A DNA stretch of 64,000 nt, from the NCBI GenBank assembly GCA_949357655.1, contig CASHTG010000008.1, positions 930,001 through 994,000 on the forward strand. The letters run 5' to 3'. Source of the stretch: Parascedosporium putredinis. Lineage: Eukaryota > Ascomycota > Sordariomycetes > Microascales > Microascaceae. Positions within the stretch are counted from its first letter, which is position 1; each line of letters starts with the position of its first letter. The translations under genes and the position numbers were made by a program. The notes beneath the pieces are model-generated. The model worked only from the letters and a program-made list of their open reading frames with translations. It was not told the origin of the DNA and did not search any database. This document shows, in pieces, positions 46,472-59,500 of this stretch.

Positions 46472-48262
46472 CTAGGATTGTCGAACTGCACGACACGCCT
46501 CTTTGGCGACTGCTCGCTTACAGTCAATAAAGTTTTGCAACTTCCGCACGATGAACCCTCGAAGGACCATGCAACAGAAGCACGCTAGCCAAACACCTCC
46601 GAATACCACGTACGCCGTGGAGAGCCAGTACGTATCGGCATTTTCCACCGCCTCGGTCGTCTTGCTGTTCAGTTCGATCTGCGTGGACTCGTTCCAGAAC
46701 AGCCGGTCGCACCAGCACGTACGGAAGACACCGACCAAGTGAAAGACTGTTCCGAGAATCATGACTTGCGAATTAACCACGACGAAGAGCCAATAGAGAA
46801 ATCCAAGGGCGGGGAGCCGGTATCGGAAGTTTGTCTTCGCGTGTGGGTCAAGCGACATCCAGGTGTAGAGGACGCGAAGCAACGACGCGGCCGCTGATAG
46901 AATGACGTACAGGATAAAATTGAACGATCTGCAACCTAATCCCGTCGTCGGCGTCGTCCAAGCAATCACCGTTGCGCCAGCGGAAGAAAAGGCGACGCAG
47001 CTGAGACCGATCAGCTGCCCGATGCAGAACCTGAGCCAGAGACGCCAGTCCGCCCTCAACTCGTGCCTGGTGGCGTTGGCCGTCCACCCAGCGTTCTCCG
47101 TAGCCTCTGACCAAGACTTCCAGAGATGGGCATTGATAAAGCGGTGGCGGAGGGACGTGCTCTCCAACTTCCCCAAGTCGATCACGCCGTCAAACGCGCG
47201 GTGGGCTGCCTCGGATGAAAAGATGCTGATGGAAGAGTTGGAAGCGACGCCGAGCACGATGATCCACGAATACCAGACGCAGTACGCGAGCGAGAGCCCG
47301 GTGTTCTTGTCCCCCTTCTTGCTGTAGGCGTCGTAGAACGTCGCGGCTGTGACGGCGAACATGAGGATGACGGGGAGGAGGATGGTGCTCACGAAGCTTC
47401 CTCGCGCGGCGAGCACCGTCTCGATCGCCCTGTCTGCGGCCGAAACTCTCTCTGGTGCCGTCAACGGTTCCGTTGTTAGATCGGAGACTTGCTTGTTATC
47501 CGGGGACGCAACTAGCAGAGGTGCATGGCTCGAGGAGGCGCCGGATGAGTCTGGACATTTTAGATTCCCCGATAGAATCGCGATCCACGATCGTTGCTGG
47601 GCCGGGCTATCAGGGTCATAGGACTTCAGCCCCCGCAGGGAGCGCGCATCCGACCAAATCTCGTGCAAGGCCCCAAATACCGCGCTGGCAGGATCGCCTA
47701 ACAGACTAAAATGCTCCTGTACCGGTTTCCAGACGATATTCAGACCACCCAGGACCTTTTTCGTGATGGCACTGTGATGCCCTTCTCCGGTGCCAAACCC
47801 CTTGGCGTCGCCGACAGGGCAGAGGAGCAGGATTCCGATGTACGGCGAGATGTACGTGGACAAGGGCACAAGCCACTGCTCGAGAGAGCTGAGCTGGGTC
47901 CCTCGGCAATTCCTTGGACCCATCCCATGCTGCGGGTGATGGAGGGCAGCGTGATGTTGTTGGAGTAATCAATTTCGACGTTGAAGCTGCATACTTGCCA
48001 TGGATACAGCTCCTCGTAATATTCGCGGAAATTTTCGCGGGCGGCGAGGGTGCAGCATCGTGCGATGGAAAAAGTGGCGGAGACGGTCGGGACTATGCGG
48101 ATGAGGAAGTAGCTGGAAGAGACTCTGGCGAGGAAAGAGAGTAGGGCGATGAGTCGGTTTACTGGGGAGCGTAGACCTGAAGCGAAGATTAGTTAGATGG
48201 TGGAGGATATGCTAGTTAAGGCCCCCAACGTAAGACTTACTAGTGGTAGATGGAGATAGCAT
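46472..48262 (-). CDS. uncharacterised polytopic membrane protein, one frame break
   Basis: A tiny first exon, 48241-48262 (MLSPSTT), a 64-base intron 48177-48240 and a large second exon. Total 1,728 nt (575 residues) if one base is added to the C3 run at 47896-47898 (plus-strand GGG), where RSMGWVQGIAEGP joins QLSSLEQWLVPLSTYISPYI. Membrane segments: LSTYISPYIGILLLCPVG, VSTILLPVILMFAVTAATFY, LAYCVWYSWIIVLGVASNS, CIGQLIGLSCVAFSSAGATV, FNFILYVILSAAASLLRVLY, FLYWLFVVVNSQVMILGTVF and TAYVVFGGVWLACFCCMVL. The extracytoplasmic N-terminal part has sequons and cysteines. Similar in style to fungal lineage-specific receptors or transporters without assigned function. Convergent with the array. Confidence 0.7.
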
Positions 48263-49221
48263 TTTGTTCTGTTTTGTTCTCCTTTGCTTAGGCCTGGCGT
48301 TAGGTTGAAAGAGGAAGCCGAGCGACACTTGAAGTCCGGTAAGAACAACAGACTCGGCGTGCACTCCTCAAAAGGGGCTCCTTATAATAATTGACACACT
48401 TCCTTGGTCGCAAATCCAAGTCAGGACTCGAGGAAAGCCTACATAGTATCCATCCAGCTATCCGGACTCACGTGGTCAAAGGCGCCCTACTACACTGCGC
48501 TTCCTCCCCTCCTCCCCTCTTCTCTGCTCAGCAACCAATATGTGCAGTGGTGAACATCAAAGCCCTTGCTCGTCCTACCCTCACCCAAACGCCTCAGTCA
48601 GAGTTGCGAGATGAGCGGTGACGAGGGACTGGTGAGCTTTGGGCTGGGATAGGGCCCGCATATCACATTAATTCTCCCGACCTTTTGGGATTAAAAGTAA
48701 AGGCCTATGAGTGCAGGCCACGTCGGGTCATTCACTGGGTCGCGGCCTAACGGTCCAGCAGCCTTGCCCCCTCTCGATGGAAATATTGATGACCAGGAAG
48801 CTGCAGAACTGCAGCCACCGGCTTCTCACATACACCTTGATAACAAATGATTGAGTGACTGAAGAGATGATGTCACCATCATTGGCCCATACCAGCTGAA
48901 CTCCATCTCTAGGGTTACATTATTGAATTTTTGCATCACCAGGCTATCGAATGAGCTTTGGACATTATGCTGCACCCACAATCCTGCGGGTTGTCCCCCG
49001 GGCAGGCTGCTGGGAGGTGCAGACATCATCGGATAACCCTAGTAGGCCGACGGACTGTGCACCTACAGATGACATGCCCCACAACACCTGGCCCCGAAAC
49101 GACCGGTCAAGAAGATGTCCAAAGCAAAATCATTCACAATCGCACGTCCTTCTTCAGTCGGACTCTAGCCTGGATAGATTTCCCTGTTTGGGATCTCTTA
49201 TCCATCTCTACGCAATTGCCA
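48263..49221. other. intergenic
   Basis: Nothing recognised. A frame stays open on the plus strand from 48951, but the part before 49222 shows no signal peptide or family match, so I do not count it as coding. Confidence 0.5.
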
Positions 49222-50051
49222 ATGATGATTTTCCAGTCAATATTCACCATACCCATCACCATGGCGTTTGCCCTCGAGTCAGAGCTGGCTGTGAACTCGG
49301 GGCCAGCGATCTCGATCCTCCACGGCAAGCAGATAGCCCCGACCTGATCGACCCGGTCACGATGCCGATGTGTGATTTCAGCGCTTGTTGGCACTATATA
49401 GATGACCCTCCCGACCTGTGTCCCCTCGTGGACGGGTCCTGCCCGGACAACGAAGACGCCTCTCACAACGGCGGCACGAAGTGCGGCATGAAGCAATACG
49501 AGCGCGAGTGCTACTGCAATCTCAAAACGGGCCTCGTTTGCGCGTGGTCATGCCCCTGGGACTTGTGGTGGGAGACCGAGGACTGGTTCGCCAAGTTGTG
49601 CCCGGAATCGCCGGCCTTGAAGGTGGACTACTCTGGCCTGCCCGACTGCGCGCGAGACTGCATCGACGACACCACCTTCTCGTACGGCTGCATCACGCAG
49701 TCGGTCAATTGCTTCTGCGCGGACGGAGATCTCCACGACTGCCACAACTCCTGTAGCAGTGATGAGGAATGGGCCCAGATAGAGGAATGGCTGCAGAATA
49801 CGTGCGATATGGATGCCGACGAGGCAAAGGTCGCCTTGGCGGAGGGGACATTTACCATTGCGGCGGAAGGGAGATCGACCAGCACTTCAGCCCCGGACCC
49901 GAGACATATCGGCCCACCGCCTCCAAAGCCGCGGGAATCGCTATCGTGGGACGAGATATTCATGCTTGTGGTTGTGGGGGTGACTTTGCTTTCTGCTATA
50001 GTTTTCGGGATCCAAGATCGTGTAGCGAGAAAATCAAAGTCTGGGGAATAA
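49222..50051 (+). CDS. cysteine-rich type I membrane protein, CFEM-like modules
   Basis: The start MMIFQSIFTIPITMAFALES looks like a signal peptide; the ATG at 49222 is preferred. One G added to G4 49299-49302 joins it to the main frame, giving 276 residues (831 nt, exact). Two cysteine-rich segments follow: CWHYIDDPPDLCPLVDGSC ... CGMKQYERECYC ... LCPESP, and LPDCARDCIDDTTFSYGC ... VNCFCADGDLHDC ... QNTC. The second has the spacing of a CFEM domain (C-x3-C-x8-9-C-x6-CxC). A Pro/Ser spacer and one membrane helix (EIFMLVVVGVTLLSAIVFG) with a basic cytosolic end (RVARKSKSGE) complete it. CFEM proteins act in haem/iron uptake or as surface receptors and effectors; the role here is unknown. Confidence 0.7.
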
Positions 50052-50476
50052 GCAGCAAGTAATTGGGGTTGACGAATGTAGTTTATATAGCACACATGAC
50101 AATCCAAGACATCTACGATTCTCTCGCCATCGGGGAGAAATAACCAAGGACCTTGTCAGGGACTGTCTTGTCGCGCATGACTTTTCTCGGTGGGGACGAG
50201 TCGCCTATATATTGCGAAGTCGTCCTACTGCAGCGGTGCCAAGCATCGCTGGTACTGTATACTTAGCAAAACGGGCATTGGTCATAATATAGTCAATCTA
50301 TAGTAACGATGACAGCTCCCCGGACCGCAATGCATCAATCGGGCCGCCGTCTCGGAGCTTAGGGCACCGGAGTGGGGCGGATGATCGGTGACGTGTGGGG
50401 CCGAAGCCGAATGTGGAGAGACACGCGGCGGTACGTATTCAAAGAAGCGCTACCTCGGTCTATAAAATCTATAAGA
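50052..50476. other. intergenic between convergent genes
   Basis: Nothing recognised. Confidence 0.5.
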
Positions 50477-51351
50477 TTATGTATCCTGCTTGGCGAGCCA
50501 CCCGACCTTGACACGAATGAAATCAAGAATATCATCAATTTCATCGGGGATCTTGTACCAGTGGCCTTCATCTTGATAGCCCCTCCACTCTGTCGTAAAC
50601 CCAAGGGCTTTCAATGTCTCAAAGGCCTCCTGCCCCAGGGACGGGAGAACCTTTTCATCCATAGCACCGTGTCCAAGAAAGACGGGGGTACGGATAGAGG
50701 TAGACTCTCTCGTTGGCGTGTGGTTCGCAGCGATGGACAAGGAGTCCCGGATATGGCTGACAACTTCGAGCATCGTGTCTCGATCGTCACCATCCGCGTC
50801 ACCTTGATCAAAAGGGTCATCTTCGTCTGGAGGCTTGTCCGCGTCTTCAAGGATGCATCGAATTTCGTGCTGGAGCGGAAGCCACCCGCTCATGCCAATG
50901 AAGCCACCGAGAGGAAATCGATAGCAAGGAGGCAGATGAGGCCCATGGCACAGCCCTGGCTGAGGCCGCCGAGGATAATATTCTCAGGGCTGACCTGGGC
51001 CGCCTCCTCGGTGATGATTTTTAAAATTTCCCCGTAGGACTCCGCAAACCCAGATATTTGTGTGTGGGTCTTGTAGGAGGGATCACCCAAGCACGCAATA
51101 TTAAACCATTGCGTCAGTTTCGTCCGTCCAAAGGCGCTGGATCGTCTTGGTTTCGACGTGGGGAAGATGAATTTGGCTCCTGGAATAAGATCGGTTAATT
51201 TGGCGCCGCTGGAGCACACGCCCGTCTCCAGAAACTCGGTCCCGAATTTAACTCCATTCGATCCAAGACCGTGGAGTAATATAATGGAATGTGTGTGCTG
51301 AGACGATGGTCTAATGGTGAGAGCTGCCCCGTATGGTATATGCTCAACCAT
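50477..51351 (-). CDS. acyl-protein thioesterase / carboxylesterase-like hydrolase
   Basis: From MVEHIPYGAALTIRPSSQ. Alpha/beta-hydrolase of the phospholipase/carboxylesterase family (PF02230-type): IILLHGLGSNG (oxyanion region), FIFPTSKPRRSSAFG, nucleophile GGLSQGCAMGL (Ser), acid VFLGHGAMDEKV (Asp) and EGHWYKIPDE (His). The frame breaks after LLAIDF where a single C is missing (plus-strand GG at 50913-50914); with it the next stretch reads PLGGFIGMSGWLPLQ, the length is 876 nt and 291 residues. A D/E-rich insert (EDADKPPDEDDPFDQGD) lies between the Ser and Asp. No signal peptide, so cytosolic deacylation or ester hydrolysis is likely; substrate not determined. Confidence 0.8.
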
Positions 51352-52681
51352 TTCGCGGGGTTCTACCCTCGTTCTAAAGGGAGTGCCGTAGGCGGGGAAA
51401 CATTAACGTCATTTGAGGATGAGGTGGAAAAGGATACCTTTGTCGGTAAACGTTTTGAATAATCTTCCTACTTCCCCGCGCCAACGAATCTGGTAGGCAG
51501 TTATCCCACAGTGTTTAGGCAGCAATCTCCACTTGTTCCGTTTTAGGAAGGGAGCAAGTGTTTCTAGACTCCTTCAACAAAACAAGACAGCGCATCTGGC
51601 TGCCAAAGCGCTGGCGAACACCTAGATGATATCTAACAATCTGTGCGGATACAACTCCCCATGGATGTTTTGGTTGCGGGTTTCACACAACGGTTACCTC
51701 ACCCACCAAGCCCACCCACCAAGCCCACCCACACCTTCTCAGCAGAAAGCAGGACAAGCACGTTAGCTCCTAAGCAGGAAACGACAATTTTTTGCAATGC
51801 GGGTTGTTGAAGGATGGAAATATGGGACATCTGAAATCATACCGAATATGGAAGTTATACCGAATTCGGAAGCGTTTCCTGCAAGGACCATATTCGGATG
51901 GAATTTACCACTGTATCCGACCGGTATTCATCCGAAGTGGAAACGGAAGATGGACCATGTAAATATCCCAGAAATATCATCTATAAAAGGGGCAGGAATT
52001 CCTCTGTAGAAACGGATCCCAGAAAGGGCTCAAGCAGTGAATACGAACAGCATTTTACCCCATATTTGAGCCCTGTTCAATACGGGTGTGATGTGGCACC
52101 AAACTTGGCCGCATCCTCTAGAGTTGTCCACGTGACTACGGCCAGTCAACTCGACGAGATGTCGTTGGAGCCCAAGCCCATCCAGCTCTGGTTGGCTGAC
52201 CGCAGGTCAGGTACATATCCGTAGATCTTTTGTGAAACATTGCCAGATTCAGTAGAGACTCCAAAAGAGCCCCCTTTGAGCGGGCCCATGATTGACATGC
52301 TTCATGTGCTGTTCCAAGGTAATGAGCTCTGGAATTCTAGAATTCCAAAGTTCTCATCTACTCCTGTTATAATATCATCTCGAGCTATTTTCCCCATTCT
52401 TGGTAGTTTGAGGGGGTAAGAGACCTCCCTCGAAGACCCAGGATGTTGAATTAGCCATGCTGTCAGCTGACTGACCATGGCCGGCCAGGCTGTCAGTGGC
52501 GTCGGTAGGTTGGGCGACACCGCCTTAAACAGGACCCAGGACCGCCTCACAATGCCCGACTTGCGATGCAACTTTCCCCTTTTCCATCTATACGTAACGG
52601 TTGATACCAAGTTCGAAAGCGCGCTCATGGGAGCTATCGACGTCAATACACTTACGACGACAACAATCCCTACTCTCGAAC
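51352..52681. other. intergenic
   Basis: No supported gene. It contains the short tandem repeat at 51700-51732. Confidence 0.5.
51700..51732. repeat. 13-bp tandem repeat, about 2.5 copies
   Basis: CACCCACCAAGCC repeated twice plus a partial copy, in non-coding sequence. Confidence 0.8.
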
Positions 52682-55600
52682 ATGACAGGGATCCACCGGG
52701 AGCAAGCTCGAGAACGCAACTCCCCCAGCCAAACGAAGCTGGGATAGAGAAGATGGCGAGCAGCCAGCGCAAGAAAACGACCCTATCCTTTTTAAGAACA
52801 ACACAAAACGAGTCCGCCGTTCCTGGATTGGAAACAGTTCGACGGCGGCGATGCAGGAATGGGTTATGCCTTCATCAAGCCGGAATGTCTGGTATGATCC
52901 TGTCCGTGGCACGATGTTGCCCGCGCCAGGGGACAATGTGTCTACTTCGAACCGCGATTCGTACAGTCTTGTAGTAAACGCAGATACTACCACACATTTC
53001 TCCCCAGATCATATGTTGGTCATGATGGCACTACATGGTCAGCGACGAGGGTTCAGGGCCCATGCGCCCGGGAATTAACCCCGATAGAAGGTAGACTAAA
53101 TGGGCCACCGCAAGTGGCACCTTTAGAGGCTGAGGAAAATGACATGGCACTTAAGACACCCGTACCTACGATACCGCTCGACTTAGTGTCTTGTAAAGGG
53201 GCTCCCGCTGTCGAAGTGCCATCATTATATTTATCCAATATCGCCAGCTCAGGTACTGACAGTGATACTCCTCGTAACGAAACAACCCATCTCGCGGTCT
53301 TAGAAGATGAAGGCAGTTGGCGCTCAACTCCAGCTCTGCATGATACCATACCGAAAATCTCACCAGGAGCCCGTGAAGATAGTGAAGCCCTTCTAGCTGT
53401 GACTGAATCTCCGAAACCAGCATCAGAAAACGACGTCCTGCTCTCCGCCTCAAACGAGGATCAGTACGAAGTCTGCTTTGGTCTCGTAAGCCCCAAAAGG
53501 TTTCAGTTAACGTCATGAGACGAAGCACTAACCATAATTTCTCTTATATAGCTGGAAATAGACGACCTGCCGCTTCGCCAGTTTGACAAGCAGTTGCCCA
53601 AGCCAAAACCTGTAAAGCTTAGCTTTTCTATGGATATAATGCTTGTCCTTGATGCCAAATCTGGCGCCTATCATGGACTTGTTTCATCCAATGTCTCAAA
53701 GGCTATGGCGAAACTACGACAGAAATATAATGTCACCCTATCACCTACCGTCCGTGGCACAGGCACCAAGATTCTCTCTATTATCATATACGGGGCGCGT
53801 GAAGACGCCCCATGGTTGGCGACATGCTCATGGACTACGACTGCTTCCTCCAACGGCCTGACATCTTCGACGATTCCGTGCCATATCAAAACCCTCAATC
53901 TTACTCTGAGTCTGCATCGCAGGCTAACACTGGATCTATGTTAATGGGGCACGACGTGAAGAACCCGAGTAAAGTTTCTGCGATGGCAACCGTTTCGGAA
54001 TCACAGACTGCGGAGCTTCTTGCTTGCGCTTCAGGGCCCGAGGCATTTACGGAGCAGAAAGCGAGCGACAAACTGTCCACTGAGCTGAAATGGTGGGCAG
54101 ACTTGGCTCAAAACTGGCTTTTAAGAAAATCTCACTAATGGTCCCCACAGGTTTCAGAAGAAGGCTCTGGCCATGATGGCTGAGAAAGAGTCAGGAAAAC
54201 TGCAAGCCACCGAGTTCCCCTCTGTGTGGACCGAAAAAGTTAATTGTGTCCTGAACAAGAGGTATGGTTTTTTGCAGTTCTTTGCGCTCTCAGTTTATTT
54301 TGTCTTACTCATCGTTAGCATGTTCGTCAACAACGTAACCTTGAAACCCACTTCCCAGCGGCCAGACCTTTGCCTTGGTGGTCTTTTAGCCGATGTAAGC
54401 GGAACGGCCGACTATAATCAGTTTTCTACTAATATTTTCTATGCAGGATATGGGCCTCGGAAAGAGCCTTACCACTCTAGCCCTAATTGCAGGATCCCTC
54501 AGTGATGATTCCAGTAATACTAGGAGAGGGTTATCAACCATTATAGTAGCTCCACTGTCAAGTACGCACAAAAGATGAACACAACTTGACCCAATATGAA
54601 ACTGATAGTCCAATAGCCCTCCCAAACTGGGAAAATCAGATCCGAAAGTATGGTTGAGATCAGTCGACCTGGACCACATCGTCAAGCTAATGAACGGTGT
54701 AGGCATTTTCACGAAGGGTCTCTGACGTTTTCTGTCTACCACGGGCCCAAACGACATAAGATTCTTGACAATATCGGAGAGTACGATATTGTACTTACGA
54801 CATATGATACTCTTAGTGTGGACTGTCCGAATCCTTGTCCAACGGAGAAAGGCGACGCCGAGCGGAGGACCGTGTACAATACCTCATGGCACCGCATTGT
54901 TCTCGATGAAGGTATGAAATGACGCTCATTTTCGGCTCGCCGAATTGCATTGACTGAAAGGGAAAAGCCCATGTCATTAGGAATCGAGCATCCCGGCAAT
55001 TCAGGGCCGTATGCAGTTTGGAAGGCAGACATCGATGGTGCCTCACAGGAACGCCCATCCAAAATACGATTGATGACCTAGGAGCACTTGTCACATTCCT
55101 CCGCGTCTCACCATTCGACGATAAAACCAAATTCAGGCGTCTATTCATGTCGATATCATCATCGAATGAGACAGAACAATGGAGCAGGCTCAAACGCCTT
55201 GTGCGGGCTATATCCCTGAGACGGACAAAGGAAAGTCTTGGCGAGCTACAAATTCCGGTTAAAGAAGAGGTCATCCACCATGTTTTCTTAAATGCGGAGG
55301 AAACCTCACAATACAACCATCTTAAGTGGCATTTCGCCAGCGTTGTGGACTCAGCAGGCTCGTCCATGAACTGCTTCCAGTTCATCACGAGACTTAGACA
55401 AATCTGCAACCACGGAGATGCGCTACTCCCTCAATCTGTGCGAGACTGGCTGAGAGAAGCAAAACCCTACTCAAATATGCCGCCCTCGGATTCTCAGGTC
55501 TGTGAAAATTGCGAGCGCGAGGCCTCGCAAGAAGGGAGGATTCGTGTGCTAGGCTGCTGCCACCAAATTTGTTCCCGCTGTCTGACGGGAGCCCCAAATT

Positions 55601-56478
55601 CCGGTTGTAAGGATATCTGCCCGATGTGCGAGCTGTCGGGGAGAGACTCGGACATGGATAATCTTGATGAGGAAGGGCAAACTGGGTGCAGCCCTGCCGC
55701 GCAACCGGAGGCCCAAAAGACGGACGCCGGCATGTATCGCCCATCCTCGAAGGTCGACGCCTTGCTCCGTAATTTAGAGTCTGACCGCGAAGACGCTATT
55801 CAGGCGGGTCAAGACGACCCGAAAAGGTATGAAAATCCCTCAGCGCGTACATGTGGTTATCAGTTCGCTTACTTCGGGTACAGTGTCGTATTCTCTGCTT
55901 GGAGAGGGATGCTGGATCTTATAGCAGTGGCTCTCCTTCAGAAAGAGATGGCCTTCGAAAGACTAGACGGGAGTCAAACCCTGAAGCAGCGAGTGTCATC
56001 GATTCAAACCTTCCGATCCGACCCTCGCTGCCGGCTACTGCTAGTCACTCTCGGTTCGGGAGGGGTCGGGTACGTCCAGGGCTTGATCCATCCTTCATTA
56101 CTGTACAGTACAGTGGCTCACAATCTAATCACTGGTACCTCTCAGAATTGACTTGACCATAGCGTCTCGCGTCCATTTGATGGAGCCGGGATGGAATCCG
56201 ATGCTCGAGCGGCAGGCACTTGACCGAGTGCACCGTCTGGGGCAGACGCAGCGAGTTTTATCCAGATGCTACGTGGTCGCAGGCCAAGATTCAATAGAAC
56301 AGGCAAGACATCCAACTCCATTTGGCGGCGATGCGCCGGGATTAATATGCTGAGTGTGATGCAGTATATTCTCGATACGCAGAGCAGAAAACTTGATCTG
56401 GTGTCACGTCTAGACCAGGATGGCGGTCTATTTCGTGTATCCCGAGAAATCTTGAAGGTATGCATTATCCAAACCTAA
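52682..56478 (+). CDS. SNF2-family helicase with RING finger (Rad5/Rad16-HLTF-like)
   Basis: From exon 2 the exons are 53552-54092, 54151-54261, 54319-54394, 54447-54561, 54617-54647, 54703-54911, 54968-55826, 55884-56069, 56146-56302 and 56365-56478; with one added base the phases fit throughout (2,400 nt). Helicase motifs: GGLLADDMGLGKSLTTLALI (I), IIVAPLS (Ia), DEAH across intron 54912-54967 (II), CLTGTPIQN (III), SLRRTKESLG; RING CENCEREA ... CCHQICSRC ... CPMC; then VVFSAWRGMLDLI, LDGSQTLKQR, PGWNPMLERQALDRVHRLGQ (VI). These use ATP to move along DNA; Rad5/HLTF-type members ubiquitinate PCNA. Breaks: C3 53067-53069, C4 53808-53811. The start is unresolved: the ATG at 52682 and the frame from KLENATPPAKRSWDRED differ by two bases. 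The last intron, 56303-56364, is GC-AG. Confidence 0.8.
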
Positions 56479-56527
56479 ACCTCGGGAATTGGCGAATCTT
56501 ACACGGTATTCAAGGGATTTCGAGACA

Positions 56528-59500
56528 TCATTCGCTCATAAGATGGCGCTGGATATCTTCGCCTGCTTGAATTCTTCGGACAATGTTTTCCCAACTGTCC
56601 CCAAAGTATTCGATCGTTTTCTTCATACCTCTACAATCGACCAATTCTTTTCCCTTCCAAGTTGGCAGCACCGGATTCGCCCCGTATTGCAAGAGGATTT
56701 TCACGATTTCAGGCTGACCGCCAATAATGGCCGCGGCCAAAATTGGCCGGCGACTCTGACCTTTGCCTTTCTCCGCATTTGGATCAAGCCCGTTCTGGAG
56801 ACAAAATTCCCAAACCGGCGGCACGCTCCACCCCGCTAAATAAAGCAATCCATGATCTCCGGGCGGCCCTATGTAATGCTTCATATACATGCAGGCCAAT
56901 CTAGTCCGAATTTCAGGGGCCGAGAGGCCGCGAGTTGCCAGAAACCGAAAGGCCTCAGTCACCGCCTCCCGATGTTTGATAAGATCGACCCCACAGTCGC
57001 GGACTAGAAATTCCATCAACTCCGGACAAAGGGATGAAATTGCCCGTGCAATGCTAGTGATGAAGAGATTAATATACGCGACACCATCTTTGTCATTTCT
57101 CCCCTCAGACGCGTAGCATTACGCATGAAGGTACGCATCCATGAGTCAATCCCAATGTACAGTCCGGTTAGCTTTGATATTTGTGCACCCTGCCCCAAGA
57201 GAAATTTGATATTCGGCATGTTTTGGAATTCTATGGCCCAGGCGAGCATTTGGTCCAAATCCACATCCAGCTTGGGCCACTTTAACATCAGCATGTCTCG
57301 CAGTACCGCAGGAGTTGATTTCCACGCTGCCAATGGCAAAATCCACCGGGAACAGCCTTCGGTGAACTGGTACGTTTGCAGGAGCTGCAGAACAAAGGAG
57401 CTCTGCTCCTCCTCCAGCGCATCGCATAGAACGTCCATATCTAGGATGCTTCCTGGCTCGACCCCCTCAAAGGAGTAAACTGTTTGCTTAGAGCTGGTAT
57501 GAGGGGAGCCACGGGACTCGTCGTGTAACGCATGTTCAGAGGCATGGCGTTCGAGTTGCTTCTCTGACCGGAACCCGCGAAGTCCTCGTAGGCAACCCTC
57601 TACCGAACAGGTAAAATCCCGCCGGTGGTGGGCGAGGTGCACATCTCTGGAGTCCATCGTGTCGAACCCGCGCTCAAACCTTTTGCAGAAAGGCCTGTTG
57701 CAGTAGAACGGAGTCGGCCCATACAGGCTCCGAAGCTGGTCGCATTTGCATCCAGGTATATGTACCGAGCCAGAGCATAGGATGTCCTCGAGGTGCTGCC
57801 GGAATCGGGCCAGGGCCCACAAGGTAGTGGTGGGAAATGTCTCCAGGGGATCGCCGGTTTCTGTAGTAAGCATTAGATCGTGAGGCCCCTGCGGCATAGC
57901 AAAATTGGCTTACCTTCCCAATCTCCTTCACCGTACTTGAGACTTCCAATGCGATGCTCTGCCCTTGCTAACGTAGCTTGCACCGTGGGCTGGCCCTCGA
58001 ATAAGAGGAAGCGACGCAAAAATGGCGTAGAGGACGGTTCTAGCCGATTTTCATCCACCGGCATTTCACGTGCCTCAATGTATCGGCCAACTGCCGCAAG
58101 CAGATTATCCAGCAGCGGCCTGTCCAAGATAGTAGACTCGAGTGACGCTAAGGAGCCACACGCCTTGATATGCTCAATTATTTGCAGAGCTGAGTACTCT
58201 AGTAGAACAAAATCGCCTCGCCGAATAGCATCCTCCGCCAGGCTGCCGCTAAGGGAGAACGCAGGATTGAGTGACTGATACGCGAGGTAGCGGGTGCACG
58301 TGGCCGCAATTTCGGCATTAGCGTTGGAAAGATTGAGGTAGCGGCTACTCTCCTGGCTTAGAAGAAATCTATAATCGTGGTGTTATTAAGTTGCTTTCTC
58401 TCGATGATGTAGATATTCAATATACGTACTCGCGGGCTGTGAAGTGGACGAATCTCACAAACCCATTTTCGACTTCAATCATGTGGCCGCAAGCTTCCAA
58501 AAGGCTTCGGTGATCTCTCCTATCATCAGCAAAGTCATCCAATGTCTGTTCCACGGCCAGAGCTTGCAGAAGCTCCTCTTCGCGAAGAATTCGCCTTGCC
58601 CCGGCAAGCCACATGAGGATCCTATTCGCAACCTGACTGAGGACTGGCCCCTTCTCCGCAATACGGTCTAATATGCGGCCGTATCTGAAAGTCCCGAATT
58701 AGAATGGCTATGCAGATGCACGAAGGCTAGAAAGAAGTTTCAAAACGTACGCCCGTGTGAGGCCTCGGGGGACATCACCAAACTCGGCCTGGATTTTGGC
58801 AACCGAGCCAAGATGCTCGACCATTCGAAACACCAAAACCACGTACAATATCATGCCTGCAACTATGTGTTAGATTTTCTTTTACGTATTCAGCCATGAT
58901 GCTCGCTCAGGGGAAAACATCTGGGAGGACGGGGTGCGCTGACCGTCGGCCTTGTCAACAATCTGCTGAGCTGACTTGTTGATCTGGGCCTTTACTGTCG
59001 GTGCGGCCCTAGAGTCGACCAACTTCTCAGCCAACTTTGAGCTCTGGGAGTCGACAAGGGCCTTGATGTCTGCTGAGTTCTGGTTTCCGATTCGGAGCTG
59101 GGTGGCTTTGGCGAGGTGCTTTTTCGCAACATGATCGTCTCTACTGCTGAGAAACAGACGTACGGAAGGGCATGACTCCACAATCCATAACAGGTCCTTG
59201 AGCAAAGTGGCCCTTGAGGCTTCGGGCACTTCGTCGATCCCGTCAACTACCAATAAGACGTCCCTGCCTTTAAAAATATTCGAGAGTAGGTTGCGGATCG
59301 AGTCGGCGTTGAACTTAAATTTTCGCTCGTCATCTTCGAAAATCTGGTAGGCTAGTGGCCGCAAGTCGAGCTCGTCTGACAAGATTTGGAAGAGGATCGA
59401 ATGCAGCGGGTGGACTCTCTCTTTATCTCTTTATCATGAGATAGGAACAAGAATGCCACGTAGTTGTGCTTCTCTCGTTGTCTCTTGACGAGGTTGGCCG

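Noticed and set aside
48951..49221. N-terminal extension of the cysteine-rich membrane protein
   Set aside because: No signal peptide or cysteines, and the frame relation to 49222 is explained by one missing G.
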